Shown here piece after piece: positions 11,715 to 22,349 of a stretch of DNA of 64,000 nt. Position numbers and translations under genes: made by a program. Under the pieces are notes generated by a model. The model saw only the letters and a program-made list of their open reading frames with translations, made no database searches and was not told where the DNA came from. The DNA comes from Aricia agestis (Eukaryota; Arthropoda; Insecta; Lepidoptera; Lycaenidae), in assembly GCF_905147365.1 (NCBI RefSeq), contig NC_056428.1, positions 22,846,001 through 22,910,000 of the forward strand, given 5' to 3'. Positions within the stretch are counted from its first letter, which is position 1, and each line of letters begins with the position of its first letter.

Positions 11715-11888
11715 TCCATACTAATATTGTAAATGCGAAAGTTTGTCTGTCTTTCTATCCGTCTGTCTGTTACCTCTTCACGACCAAACCACTGAACTGA
11801 TTTTGCTGAGTATTTACATTGAGTCCAAAGGTACGGTTTCCGCATGATAAACGAATTATGGCGTAACGGAGTTGCATGCGTCATCTAG
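11715..11888 (+). repeat. Helitron-type element, short copy
   Basis: Starts A|TCCATACTAATATTGTAAA and has GTTTGTCTGTCTTTC, then a deletion, then GTACGGTTTCCGC, GCGTAACGGAGTTGC and CATCTAG|T. Both terminal rules hold. It is shorter than the 52445 copy. Confidence 0.75.
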
Positions 11889-11908
11889 TATCTTAATATT
11901 TATTTTTT

Positions 11909-12030
11909 ATCTATGGATGCTTCACGCTGAAGGACTCGTGTTAAGGGTACCAGACAACGGGAATATATTATTTAATACTTCTATATTATACATAATATAT
12001 TTAAGATTTTTATTATATCATACAAATAAT
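11909..12030 (-). repeat. tRNA-derived SINE 1, 3' part only
   Basis: Matches the far end of the full copy at 12361 (TCTATGGATGCTTCAC, ACCAGACAACGGGAATAT). The tRNA-like head is absent. Confidence 0.65.
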
Positions 12031-12360
12031 ATTGTAGTGTATTTACGATAGATCGTTTCAATCGATCGAATATGAAGTATATAACTCGAATCAGATACGA
12101 ACTGTTCCTTATGAATGACAATTGACAAATAATTATTCTTATATTAATTCACGAAGCCCTAAGCGGCCGCATCTGGCCACGATAACAATAGATAAGCTAT
12201 TGTGTCTCGTTATTCCACGATCGATGGGATATTCCACAATGATATTGTAGATATCAGTTGTCAGATTTTTTTATATTATATTATCGTAGTGTCATCCCTT
12301 TCAAATCAATCTAAGAAAAAAGGCATGACATGATACGATAATATAATATATAATAATAAT

Positions 12361-12656
12361 ATCTATGGACGCTTTACACCACGTCAGTCCGGCCCCGTGC
12401 TAAGTAGTAAGTACTTGAAGTACTTGTGTTGCGGGCACCAGACAACGGAAATATATTTAATACTTTTTATACCATACATATATTATTTAAGATTTTTATT
12501 AAAATTTTGTGTATCACATAATTGTGATACACAAAATTTTAATACACATCAATGACCCAGGAACTTTGAAAACTTTTTGTTCCGTCGGTGGGATTCGAAC
12601 CCGCGACCCCCGGCTTGAGCTACCAACAGCCCACCAACTGAGCCACAGAGGTCGTC
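12361..12656 (-). repeat. tRNA-derived SINE 1, full copy
   Basis: Read on the minus strand, the head has a GGCTCAGTTGG box A-like sequence and GGTTCGAATCC, a canonical pol III box B. The conserved body follows: CGGAACAAAAAGTTTTCAAA, CCTGGGTCATTGATG, then the region ending ACGTGGTGTAAAGCG. Other heads are at 33790, 53599 and 62560. It is a retroposon, not a tRNA gene: the cloverleaf is degenerate and it continues into SINE body. A perfect palindrome sits inside it. Confidence 0.8.
12498..12543. repeat. Perfect palindrome, 21-bp arms
   Basis: ATTAAAATTTTGTGTATCAC leads to a 4-base TAAT loop and then the exact complement. It lies in the body of SINE 1. Confidence 0.9.
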
Positions 12657-12684
12657 TCGTCATGTTGATCACATTCTACGTCTT

Positions 12685-13110
12685 ATAAATAAAAAATAAA
12701 TAAAAATAAAAATCATTTATTTTCAGACCATTGATGCACAGTAACAACAGAGTAGACAGAATGATAGAGTATGCCGACTTAAAACTGATGTTGAAATTTT
12801 TAAATTTGACGTATCATGACGAAAATCGTCGCTAGGGTTGTTAACTTGTTACCTACGAATTTAAAACTATGACATATTCGCTGGACGTGTTCCTCTTTGG
12901 TCGTATTGTTGTTTGTGTTTTGGCACATGCGATTAAAATTGTCAGAATCCAATTTTGAAATCTGTAGATTAGATATTTAAAAATAAATTATATCAGCCAG
13001 CGCGAGGCACATTCTGTTCATAATCCTAGTGAAACCCGACGAATTTGACAGATATTGAAACCTGTCCGTTTCTTTGCAGTCGAACTACTGGTCGTTATGT
13101 CTATTGTGGT
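12685..13110 (-). repeat. Repeat C with LINE-like (TTTTA)n tail
   Basis: On the minus strand, about 360 bases matching 56803-57140 (blocks CCAGCGAATATGTCATAG and GACCAAAGAGGAACACGTCC) run into GGTCTGAAAATAAATGATTT and a TTTTTATTTA tail. This looks like the 3' end of a retroelement. The two copies are alike except for an extra segment of about 25 bases here. No coding frame is kept. Confidence 0.65.
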
Positions 13111-13680
13111 AACAATTTGACTTAAAAACTATGTTAGTAGTACACTTATATAATTCACAATATAATAAATAAAATTATAAAAAATTAAGTCTATGATTGA
13201 CAGGTTCATTGAGACTTCACTTTTGAGACTTATATTTTGGCACTTAAATTTAAAACTTCACTGAATCTAAACAATATAGATTTAACGGCACTCTTCCCTT
13301 TATCGCAATAACATAAACAACCTTTTTGTGAAAGGTCAACAGCTACATTTTTGCGAAATTAAAGATTGAAGTGGACGAAACGGGAAAAGTTTGAAGAGAA
13401 TAATCTTATGATACAATGTTTTTGAAAAATATTTTCTAAATTGCTAACGTTTTTCAGTAAATAATGTTCAATAATGAAATTTAAAAACAAACGCTTATTC
13501 ATAGCATTAGTTTTAGGAATCAGAACACAAAATGTTGAAGTTTTAAAACGTAGGCTATAAAATAATTATATTGAAAAAGTACGTAATCTCCCTCTAAAAT
13601 GACCAATTATTAATTTAATAATAAAATAATATTTATGCATCAATAAAACGTTAAATGTGTTTGTATAAATGTCGATTTGG
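13111..13680. other. No feature recognised
   Basis: AT-rich, with no shared repeat or hairpin I can define. Confidence 0.4.
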
Positions 13681-14066
13681 TATATAATTACGCGAGCGAA
13701 ATTCTTCGGATCCCTTTTGACGAAAAATGCGGTAACGTAGGTGAATGAAATTTTGCACAGCTATAGTTTATAATATGGTGAAGGAGTGCATCGAGCTAAT
13801 ATTATTTTGAAATTATGCTTTTATCATACACTTTTTAACAAATAAAACATTATACATACTACAATGTGCACACTACCATATTTTTGAATGACAAGCCTAT
13901 ACAATTACATACGAATTATACTCTTTTGTTTATGGTTGAAATCTGTTGTCAAATTAAAAATGGAATGTTGTTTTTTTTATAAAATCTGAAATAGTCAATA
14001 ATTTAAACAAAAGAAGAAGCTATAATTAAATTTAAGGGCGAATTTCGACCATTGGGCGATCTCTAG
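13681..14066 (+). repeat. Family G Helitron-type element
   Basis: Shares CCCTTTTGACGAAAAATGCG and GGAGTGCATCGAGCTAATAT with the other copies and ends GGGCGATCTCTAG|T. It lacks the GATCAGCTGAGTCCC block, so it carries an internal deletion. Confidence 0.8.
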
Positions 14067-14099
14067 TACAATCAAAACTGTAAAAATGTGTAGACATAC

Positions 14100-14300
14100 T
14101 TCCATAATAATAATATTAAAAATGCAAAAGTGTGTCTGTATGTCTGTTACCTCTTTCCGCCTAAACCTCTGAACCGATTTTGATTGGGTATGGGAATTCT
14201 TTGAGTTCCGGGAAAGGACAGAGGAAATTTTTTATCCCGTAAGAATGTACGGTTCCCGCGCGATAAACAAAAGGCACAACGGAGTTGTAGGTATCATATT
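14100..14300 (+). repeat. Helitron-type fragment
   Basis: Has AAAAATGCAAAAGTGTGTCT, ACCGATTTTGATTGGGTATG and TACGGTTCCCGCGCGATAAA, then GGCACAACGGAGTTGTAGG. The terminal CTAG is lost. It begins shortly after the end of the preceding family G element. Confidence 0.65.
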
Positions 14301-14304
14301 AAGC

Positions 14305-15315
14305 GGCTGACGATCGTTTTGGTGTGAACGCAGCCTTAAAACGCTCCCCCTGCGGAGATGCCGTAATTTACCGTTTTCGGAGCCTTATTAACTCATAATT
14401 TGAAGGCTTCAAAATTATAACAAATATACAGCAATACTCTTCAGTATATGAACGTTTCTTTCATAGTTATTAATTTCCTATTTTTGTTTATTATACTCAT
14501 GCTATCAGCTTCCAAAGTAATTATAATTTATTTAAAGTCAAGCATACATTCAGTATCTCACTAGTATTTACAAATTACGGTTATTTAAAACACACGCCAA
14601 TAGATCGACAATTTCATTAACTACATACTCCCCGTTTGAATTCTTTTTAAAGGTCAATTTTGAACTAAGATAAGTAAAAAATATAGGATTTTGGCGCGAC
14701 CTCGGCAACGCGGCAATTGTATGGACTATGGTTAAAGTTGTCTGCTCAGGGGATGGCCTTAAAACAAGCCTTGCAATTTCCAATCAGGCATAACAACATA
14801 ACAGTGAGCACCGAGGGTTAATAACTATTTATAAAAAGATCGATTTGCAACCAAAGCGAGACTAGTATTGTGATTTATTGACAAACTTTGTCATACTTTA
14901 CAGTACAGTCAACAAAGTATCTATGAAAACCATAGACTTATTTATATTTTTACACCCCCATTTCATTTTTAAATAATAAATTTGATTCAAGCTCTAGCGT
15001 ATATGTACAAAATTTTGATGAAAAATTAAGAAAACTTGCGAACCAAATCAAATTTTTTAGAAACTAAAGCTTACAATCGAGAGAAAATATCCACGATTTA
15101 CAATTAAACATTGACCTTTCCTAGTAAACTAGAAAGATTCACGGTCAGCTTTATTGTAGGCGGCCGGATTGTTTTCAATCGGTAATTCAATGAATTAATT
15201 AGCTTTTCAATGTTAATCTGATCTATAATTATTATTCACAAGTAATTGTGCAGCTGGAATTGTTATGTTATAGGTAATGGTTCCGTATGAGATTTGTTGC
15301 ATATATGCATCATCA
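14305..15315. other. No gene recognised
   Basis: No repeat shared with the rest of the window. A minus-strand open frame at 14568-14783 has no motif, splice context or homology I recognise. Confidence 0.4.
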
Positions 15316-15317
15316 AA

Positions 15318-15481
15318 GCCAAAATCTTTTCGTTTTCGCTTCGTTATAGAATGGCCGACGAAAATGTATGGTATTGACATAAGCGTTCGTTAATATGACG
15401 TTGAAGTTATGAACGCTTATGTCAATACTATACATTTTCATCGGCGATTCTATAACGAAGCGAAAACGAAAAGATTTTGGC
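15318..15481. repeat. Snapback MITE, about 70-bp arms
   Basis: The left arm, from GCCAAAATCTTTTCGTTTTC through TATGGTATTGACATAAGCG, is inverted at the right with few mismatches. The loop is about 20 bases. A fragment of one arm (CGGCGATTCTATAACGAAGC) is also at 18696-18720. No coding frame. Confidence 0.85.
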
Positions 15482-15701
15482 TCACCCCCCCTTTTTCGAC
15501 CTAATTAAAACTGAAGTATAACCGAAATTAATTTCACATAAATTTTTCGCTACAATTATTAATGGAAGGTAGTAATTGTATCACAATAGACAGAACGAAC
15601 CTACTTCTGTCGGCCTATTAGGATAGATGTGTTTTCAATACGTTTGACGTAGTAATTATTATGTCATATCGGCCGGCGCGCGCCTTCAGGTGCGTTGCAC
15701 C

Positions 15702-16424
15702 TAGAGATGAAAATTCCCCGGAAAGTTTCCATTTTCCTTATTTCCTGAAAACTTCCAAATTTGGAAGTTTTGAAAACTGTCATTTATCTTATAAAGACAG
15801 TTGTGACGTTTATTTTTAAATGCAAATAACACTAAAATTAGGTACTTTTTATAGTTTTGATTAAATTGAACATACTTTAGATATAAAATATGTGATATGA
15901 AAGCAGATTTGTCTACTTTATTATTCAGTCGCATGATTTAGATCGTTTTTATAAATATTTATCTAAAATAACATTGTTTTCAAACATATATTGCTAAGGA
16001 ATGACTTTGCTTTACGCTTTTCGATTTTTTATATATTTTTCTTAGAAACTTATAAAATTGTATTTTTTAAATAAAAACTAGAATAGTTTTCCAATAGTAA
16101 TACAGAAAATAACATTTTTTGAAGTATACGTGTCTCTGTTAAGAGTGGAATTAACGGCTAAACTTCTTTCTAAAGTCAATCAGCTGATTTGATCTTACTC
16201 ATACTTAATACATAAAATTACGTACCTATTGAATTGAGTACCTCATCTGTTTTCGTCGGTAAAAATTACTATTTTATAGAAGAAAAACCATTTAAAAAAA
16301 AATCGCAAATGTTTCCGAAAGTTTCCAAAATTTCGAAAACTTTGGAAGGTTTCACGGAAATTTTCCGGTAAACTTCCTGAAACTTTCCAAAGATTCAGGA
16401 AACTTTCCGAAATTTTCAACACTA
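15702..16424. mobile_element. hAT-type non-autonomous element, 723 bp
   Basis: The ends are TAGAGATGAAAATTCCCCGG at the left and TAGTGTTGAAAATTTCGG on the inverse right. The flanks GTTGCACC (15694-15701) and GTTGCAGC (16425-16432) match at 7 of 8 bases, an 8-bp duplication typical of hAT. Near both ends the motif GGAAACTTTCC / GGAAGTTT is reiterated, as expected for subterminal transposase sites. No transposase remains. The flanks outside (CAGAACGAACC and its inverse GGTTCGTTCTG) suggest that it landed in an older palindromic element. Confidence 0.8.
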
Positions 16425-16432
16425 GTTGCAGC

Positions 16433-16800
16433 GCGGCGGTATCATGTGGTAACGCGCTGATTTGTGAGGTTGTTTGAAGTCTGCCTACTGGTTCGTTCTG
16501 TTTATTGTGGTTGTATAATATTGTTAAGAAAAATCGAAAGTTTGTAAAAAGGTTATAATGTTTAATATAATGTATCTGAGAAATCACTAATCACTAGCCC
16601 GGTACTTATAATTAAATTAAAACATAAGTGACGAAATAAATATCATTATTTTTTAAGAAAAAATAAAGTTATATTTTAAACGTATTTGATGAAGAACAGC
16701 AAAGTCATTTACACAAAGTCCATGTTATAATTTGTTACGCGAATTTCATTTAAAAAGGTCCATAAAATTAGGAAACAAGTAGGCAGTATCTATATAAAAA
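16433..16800. other. No gene recognised
   Basis: The first 100 bases look like the right arm of the element broken by the hAT insertion (GGTTCGTTCTGTTTATTGTG). The rest is AT-rich. Confidence 0.4.
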
Positions 16801-17030
16801 AATACGTGTGGTACTCGGGGACTGCCGTGGTAAAGCTATTGCATTCCAATAGCTAGTCTACAAGCATACGTCTAGTCGCACCCACACAAACACTGTGCCG
16901 AAGTTTGCCGAATTGAAACGACGTTAGACGATGCACAGCTTTTAACGCCACATCGCTGTGCCGGTCGGAGTGGGGGGTGGTAGGTTTATTTTCTTGATTC
17001 GGTCGCCACGCTCATAGCCCGCAATAAAAG
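16801..17030 (+). repeat. Family L repeat
   Basis: Shares GGGACTGCCGTGGTAAAGC, GTCTAGTCGCACCCACACAA and CTTGATTCGGTCGCCACGC with copies at 50578 (+) and 51760 (-). About 230 bases, non-coding, class unknown. Confidence 0.7.
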
Positions 17031-17326
17031 CTATGGAATAGTTTAAAAGTGTAAAACTCACGGTCAACGGATCCCTAACCGTTTTTATAGTAAAATTGAA
17101 ATAATTATTTATTCATATTGTACCTCGTATTCGCTTATTTTCCAGGCTAAAGCTAGATATTATTTATTTTCCATTGCCAAGGTAATTAGGTTTACGAGGT
17201 AAAATACTGGTAAATCGGAATATCTAGGGATATTTTTATGATTGGATTGCGATGTTGTAAACATAATTTTCTTTCATCAGAGAAGTTGATAAATCAACAT
17301 CCGCTATCTGCCTATTTATAGGCTGA

Positions 17327-17745
17327 CTAGCTGGTGCCCGCGACTTCGTCCGCGTCAGCATAGTAGATCACGTCCCAAGTATTATTTTTCAAAAATATTC
17401 AATGTACAGAATTGAGTTTCTTACGATTTTATTATATGTATAGATGACTTAGTTTGTTCCTAAAAAGGAGAAATAAGGCGCAATACAAACGCCAGGACAC
17501 CATTTCGTTATAAGTAACAGATCCATGGTGGGGGCGCAGCCCCCCCAAATCAAATGACACTCGAAAACCGTATGTTTAGTGTAGTTTTTAACTTTGTTCT
17601 TAAAAAAGGAGAAATACGTCTACGCGACATCGTTTTGTTTAAAGAAAATTTTATGGAGGGGGGGGTTTTATTTATTTATGAAGAAACGACCGGCGCCGAA
17701 GATCGCTGCATATAAATCAAACGACACTCGAAATCTGTATAGATA
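17327..17745 (-). repeat. Helitron-type 3' end with internal duplication
   Basis: The minus strand ends ACGCGGACGAAGTCGCGGGC, then ACCAGCTAG|T. Inside, two units of about 140 bases repeat (TAAAAAGGAGAAATA near 17462 and 17602; AATGACACTCGAAAACC near 17553 and ACGACACTCGAAATCTG near 17722). The far boundary is not certain. Confidence 0.55.
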
Positions 17746-17801
17746 AGATAGACAAAAGCTCATAGCAAGGCAAGGAGTGGAGATAGATACAAAATGTAAA
17801 G

Positions 17802-17919
17802 GAAAAATTTGTAGAAAATGTATGTACCGAACTTTTTTTCTCTACAACGCACCATTTTAGCGAAATGAGCAAAAATTTGTAGAAAATTTTATGAGCTTTC
17901 ATTATGTACCGAACTTTAC
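17802..17919 (+). repeat. Short direct repeat
   Basis: AAAAATTTGTAGAAAATGTA and TGTACCGAACTTT recur after 67 bases as AAAAATTTGTAGAAAATTTT and TGTACCGAACTTT. The second copy has about 14 extra bases. Confidence 0.7.
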
Positions 17920-17929
17920 ACGCGGTTTT

Positions 17930-18690
17930 CCGTCAACGCGACAAGGCCCGGCAAGGCCCGACAAACCCGCTGCGCCCCGGCAACAGTGTGACCACACTTC
18001 ACATACATTTCCACTTTTTGGTAGATTTGAGGTCAAATGAATGACGATTTAGTAGTCCAAAATTTTTTGTAAATTTTAATAGAAGATCGATATTATATAA
18101 CAAATAATATAAAAAAATTTAAATGCATAATGAAGACAGTCCATATAAACATTTTAGTTTTATTTTATTTTCAACCACGTAGAATACATCTATATATATA
18201 AAACTCAAAGGTAACTGACTGACTGATTGACATAGTGATCTATCAACGCACAGCACAAACCACTGGACGGATCGGGCTGAAATTTGGCATGCAGGTAGAT
18301 GTTATAACATAGGCATCCTCTAAGAAAGGATTTTGATTAATTCCAACCCCAAGGGGTTCAAATAGGGGACGAAAGTTTGTATATAATAATACTTCTTAAC
18401 GCGAGTGAAGCCGTGGGCAAAAGCTCGTTGATTAATAAAGTTAGATATTCGGTAGAAGCTACAACACGGTCTTGTAGATTTTAGTAGAATATAGCAACGG
18501 TTTTGATATATCGAGTCACGAGTGATTTAAGAGTGGTCACACTGGAGCTATCCAAAGTACTCAAAATCCGTCAATGCGATGCGGCCCGGCCCGGCAATAG
18601 TGTGATATAGCGCATTTTGCGCTGCGCTGAGCCCCGATCCGCCCCGGCAAGCCCCGGCACGCGCCGACAAAGTGAGCGCGAGCCGCGAAC
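17930..18690. repeat. Repeated GC-rich CCCCGGCAA..AGTGTGA segments
   Basis: TCAACGCGACAAGGCCCGGC ... CAACAGTGTGACC (17930-17993) resembles TCAATGCGATGCGGCCCGGC ... CAATAGTGTGATA (18571-18605). The inner flanks AGTGTGACCACACTT and AAGAGTGGTCACACT are inverted. A family N element lies between. This may be an older TIR element later invaded. Confidence 0.4.
18189..18427 (+). repeat. Family N Helitron-type element
   Basis: Starts A|TCTATATATATAAAACTC and ends GAAGCCGTGGGCAAAAGCTC followed by G|T. The same family lies inverted at 26413-26649. Its 3' end is CTCG rather than CTAG in both copies, so the variant appears family-wide. Hairpin-forming GCGAGTGAAGCCGTG precedes the end. Confidence 0.7.
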
Positions 18691-18865
18691 CTTTAATCGG
18701 CGATTCTATAACGAAGCGATTGAGAAGATTGTTATGTTCATTGCGATATCGATTTTGATCGGTTAACAATCGAAGCCGAATTAAAACGAAATTGTATCAG
18801 CGTCAGGAGTAATGCCCTTGTTAAAACGTTTCATGTATCAAGAAAATATTTTTAAATAACCTTAA

Positions 18866-19348
18866 GAGGATACACCAGGGGCGAGAGAAATTGAAAATAG
18901 GTATTTGAAAATGTATTGCTGTCTCACCAATCTCAAGTCTCCCACCGCAGAGCGCGATAGAGCCAATACGACAAAAGTTCTAAAAAAAGAACAGAAAATC
19001 TTCGATTCGTAGTCCGCTGATTCCTCCTCCAAAACTTAACCGATTTAAGTACTTTTTTCATAAAGAATTAAAGCAAGGCTTGAGCTGTGTTCCTATGTTT
19101 TATTTTTTTTGTAAATTTTAGCCAGTTTTGTTTTCTGTGTGTTTGAGCACAGAGGAAAATCTTGTCATTTTTTTGGGTTTTTGGACGTTCTTATCTTTTT
19201 TAATAATAAAAATAAAAAAAAAGAAAACATAGGGACATGCTAATAGCGGCCATAGATATTCAGGAAAAAAATCATAACTCTACCGGCATTATCCAGGGAG
19301 GAAACAGGGGACAGCGTTTGTATGGAAAAACGGCGGTGTGGATTCCTC
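18866..19348 (+). repeat. TTAA-target element K, copy 1
   Basis: 483 bases between TTAA at 18862-18865 and 19349-19352. The ends are GAGGATACACCAGGGGCGAG and, on the inverse right, GAGGAATCCACACCGCC. The second copy is at 20586-21049 in opposite orientation. The TTAA target and short TIRs fit piggyBac-like or Kolobok-like non-autonomous elements; I cannot choose between them. No transposase. Confidence 0.8.
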
Positions 19349-19352
19349 TTAA

Positions 19353-19719
19353 GCTAGTGATACTGATTCATTACTAGACTGAACAAAGACAACTTCTCTA
19401 TTATTAGTCTATTGTTGGTCGAAACGCCTCTAGCTACAAAGCTAATTGACTGTCAAGGTTACGAAACGTATTGTATTTCTTTGAATCAAGTCTCATTATA
19501 ATGCACTTGCAACACTAGCGCCGTAAACAAAGAATTTCTTGCTTTGTTCATTTATAAAGATATTTTTATTATCATCATATTTAATCCCCTACAACGGTAT
19601 CGGTGACAATGGTAGTTTTATTAAAACTAGGAAACATAGGAGTAATTTTTATAGCACCCAGAAACCCTTTAATTACTTTTTTGTGATTGAAGTTTAATTA
19701 TTAAATTATAATTAATTAT
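19353..19719. other. No feature recognised
   Basis: Nothing beyond AT-rich sequence is seen here. Confidence 0.4.
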
Positions 19720-20262
19720 TTTGTGAAAATTTCAAGTCTCCACCTATTGCCATTATTAAAATCGAGCAAAAAAGAAAATCGCGTTTGTTGTATGGGAGTC
19801 TGGGAGTCCTTCTTAATTTTTTTTATATTTGTTATGATAGCTTTTTTTATGAAATAAGGGGGCAAACGAGCAAACGGGTCACGTGATGGAAAGCAACTTC
19901 CGTCGCCCATGGACACCCGCAGCATCAGAAGAGCTGCAGGTGCGTTGCCGGACTTTTAAGAAGGAATAGAGGATTTAAACTCACTCACTCGGCGAAACTC
20001 AGCGCAAGCGCTGTTTCACGCCGGTTTTCTGTGAGAACGTGGTATTTCTCCGGTCGAGCCGGCCCATTCGTGCCAAAGCATGGCTCTCCTAAGTACAAAG
20101 TAGCAACAGAATCGCATAATGGGTGAAAATTTCAACTGTCTAGTTACCGCGGTTCTTGAGATAGAACCTGGAGACAGAGAGACGGACAGACTGATATACA
20201 GACATACAGCGAAGGCTTATTTATAGGGTCCCGTTTTTGCCTTTTGTGTACAGAACCCTAAT
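19720..20262 (+). repeat. Repeat A copy split by a SINE
   Basis: The left half, to about 19841, has AAAATCGCGTTTGTTGTATG; the right half, from about 20100, has GCAACAGAATCGCATAATGG, GAGACAGAGAGACGGACAGA and the family end. Sequence that is contiguous in other copies is interrupted by SINE 2. The 5' end is truncated. Confidence 0.8.
19842..20098 (-). repeat. SINE 2 nested in repeat A
   Basis: Minus-strand order is GAGAGCCATGCTTTGGCACG, GTGAAACAGCGCTTGCGCTG, GTTGCTTTCCATCACG, then CCCCTTATTTCATAAAAAAA. The A-rich tail, fixed 5' head and several full-length copies point to a SINE. The C-rich middle (CCCTACCCT) is deleted here. Confidence 0.75.
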
Positions 20263-20305
20263 TAATGTACCTTTTTCACATCTTGTTTTCAAAAAACCTG
20301 CATCA

Positions 20306-21153
20306 GTTTTTAGGGTTCCGTACCCAAAGGGTAAAAAATGGATCCTATTACTAAGCTTCGCTGTCTGTTCATCTGCCTGTCTCCAGGCTGTATTTCAAAA
20401 ACCGCTATAGCTAGACTTCTGAAATTTTTACAGATTGTGTAGGTACCTATTTCTGTTGCCGCTATAACAAGATTAATATTTTGTCCCATACAACAAACGT
20501 GGTTTTTGGCCTTTTTTACTCGATATCAATAATGACAAGTGGTAGACACTTGAAAATTTTACTTAATTATGTAAATACAATTTAAGTGGAGTCCACACCG
20601 CCCTTTTTTCCATACAAACGTTGTCCCCTGTTTCCTCCCTGGATAATGCTAGTAGAGTTACAATTTTTTTCCTGAACACTACGGCCACTAATACAATGTC
20701 CCTATGTTTTCTTTTTTTTCATAATTTAATTATTAAATAAGATATGAAAGTTCAAAAACCCAAAAAAATGGACAGAATTTCCGCTGTGTTCAAACATCCA
20801 GAAAACAGATTTGGCTAGATTTTACAAAAAAAAATAAAACATAGGAACACAGCTCAAGCCTTTCTTTAATCTTTAATGAAAAAAGTACTTAAATCGGTTA
20901 AGTTTTGGAGAAGGAATCAGGGGACAACGAATCGTTGATTTTCTGCAGTTGTCTCTATCGCGTTCTGCGGTATAGGCTTGAGGTAAGAGAGACAGCTCAA
21001 GATATTACACGTACTTCTTTTTCATTTCTCTAGCCCCTGGTGTATCCTCTTAAGGGGGGGGCGCACATATAAAAACACTATTTTTGGCATATTAATTTTG
21101 CTCTATAACGGTACGGAACCCTTCGTACGCGAGTCCTACTCGCACTTGGCCAA
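20306..21153 (-). repeat. Repeat A copy split by element K
   Basis: 20306-20581 runs from TTAGGGTTCCGTACCCAAAG to TATGTAAATACAA; 21054-21153 continues with the interrupted family sequence to ACTCGCACTTGGCC. The join falls at TTTAAGGGGGG, which is intact in the copy at 40222. It lies head-to-head with the preceding repeat A, 45 bases away. Confidence 0.85.
20586..21049 (-). repeat. TTAA-target element K, copy 2 (nested)
   Basis: 464 bases flanked by TTAA at 20582-20585 and 21050-21053. The right end, GGTGTATCCTC, is the inverse of the left end of copy 1. Internal blocks such as AAAGTACTTAAATCGGTTAA are shared with copy 1. Confidence 0.85.
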
Positions 21154-21446
21154 TTATAGATAGCTATTATATTAGCCAGGTGATGAAGTAGATAGGTTAC
21201 ACGGTTTGTTGAAATTATAAGGGAAAAAATGAGTAAATGTCCGTATGTTACAAAATGTAAGTTATCGTGTTCATACACTCGTCTTCATTTTCTCAATTAC
21301 TTCTCGTTTTAAATAGTATCAAAGCTTTAATGGTCGCTTATTAAATTATTTTATAGCGCGTTTACGAAATTCTTAATCTCTGTAAACGTTAACTTTTGGT
21401 TATAATAGAGGTATCCAACTATTGTAATATAATAAACGTATGCTTG

Positions 21447-21503
21447 TTTTAATTACCAAGTCCAACTACCTACTTTAGTAGGTAGTTGGACTGGTAATTA
21501 AAA
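21447..21503. repeat. Hairpin, 27-28 bp arms
   Basis: TTTTAATTACCAAGTCCAAC ... GTAGGTAGTTGGACTGGTAA pair around a 2-base centre with a single extra base. A partial copy, GTAGTTGGACTAAAATTAC, follows at about 21617. Confidence 0.8.
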
Positions 21504-21909
21504 TTTATAATTTTATTTCAATTATCCTTGGTGCGAAAAATATAAATAATAAAATAACAAAAAAAGGATATGGACCAACAGTTCATAGACGGCCCCAATT
21601 TTATAATAAAAAAAAAGTAGTTGGACTAAAATTACTGAGTATTTAGTACTTAAAGGTGGTTATTTTAACGACAGCATCATTGAGAATCGATAGGAGGTTC
21701 GGGTGTAATGAAGTCACTATGAAATAACTGTTTAACACATTTTTCTTAGGTAAAAGGTTAACGATATCAAAAAAATTATTACATAAAAGGGCGTAGGAAG
21801 CAAAAAAAAAAAAATGAATTATAAACGCAAAATTTTTACGGTTTTATAAGTTTGTAAGTAATTCTTTTTTATTATTGGTAATACCTATAAATTTTCAAAA
21901 TTTTCACAA

Positions 21910-22035
21910 TATCCTCCGTTAGCGACCAAACGATTTGATTCAAACCTTACGTGTTTGATGCAACCGTTTGATGTCGGTTTGAACGGTTTGTCAAACGGCA
22001 CTGTGCAGTTTAGTTTGATTTGATACGCGCTGTCG
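21910..22035. repeat. Cluster of GTTTGA / CAAACGG motifs
   Basis: At least seven short motifs of the form GTTTGAT, TCAAAC or CAAACGG occur in about 120 bases, in both orientations. This could be a TIR element core or a local amplification. No clear ends. Confidence 0.4.
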
Positions 22036-22349
22036 AGTACACGTCTAGTGATGGACAAAAGATGCCCTCGAACAAGAATCGCGATTTTATCATGCTTAAT
22101 GTTTGCGTCAGAAGAGAAGAATTATTATTTTTAACAAAAAATTAAAACCGACCTCCAAGGTAAAAACAATAATAATAATATGAACTAAAAAGTATTAAAT
22201 AACCCTTACTTTTTAATATTTTCCCACGATGGAGGTGATATTTAAAATATGCACTATAATATAATATAGTTATTTATCTTAATACACCTCTATAACATAC
22301 TTTTCCTCCTCTATGGATCTACTATATCGAGATAGGCAGATTTGAGTAT

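Noticed and set aside
12593..12656. Possible tRNA gene with perfect box B
   Set aside because: No cloverleaf or discriminator, and it continues into a body shared with three other copies. It is a tRNA-derived SINE.
14568..14783. 71-codon minus-strand open frame
   Set aside because: No recognisable motif or splice junctions; not shared with other sites.
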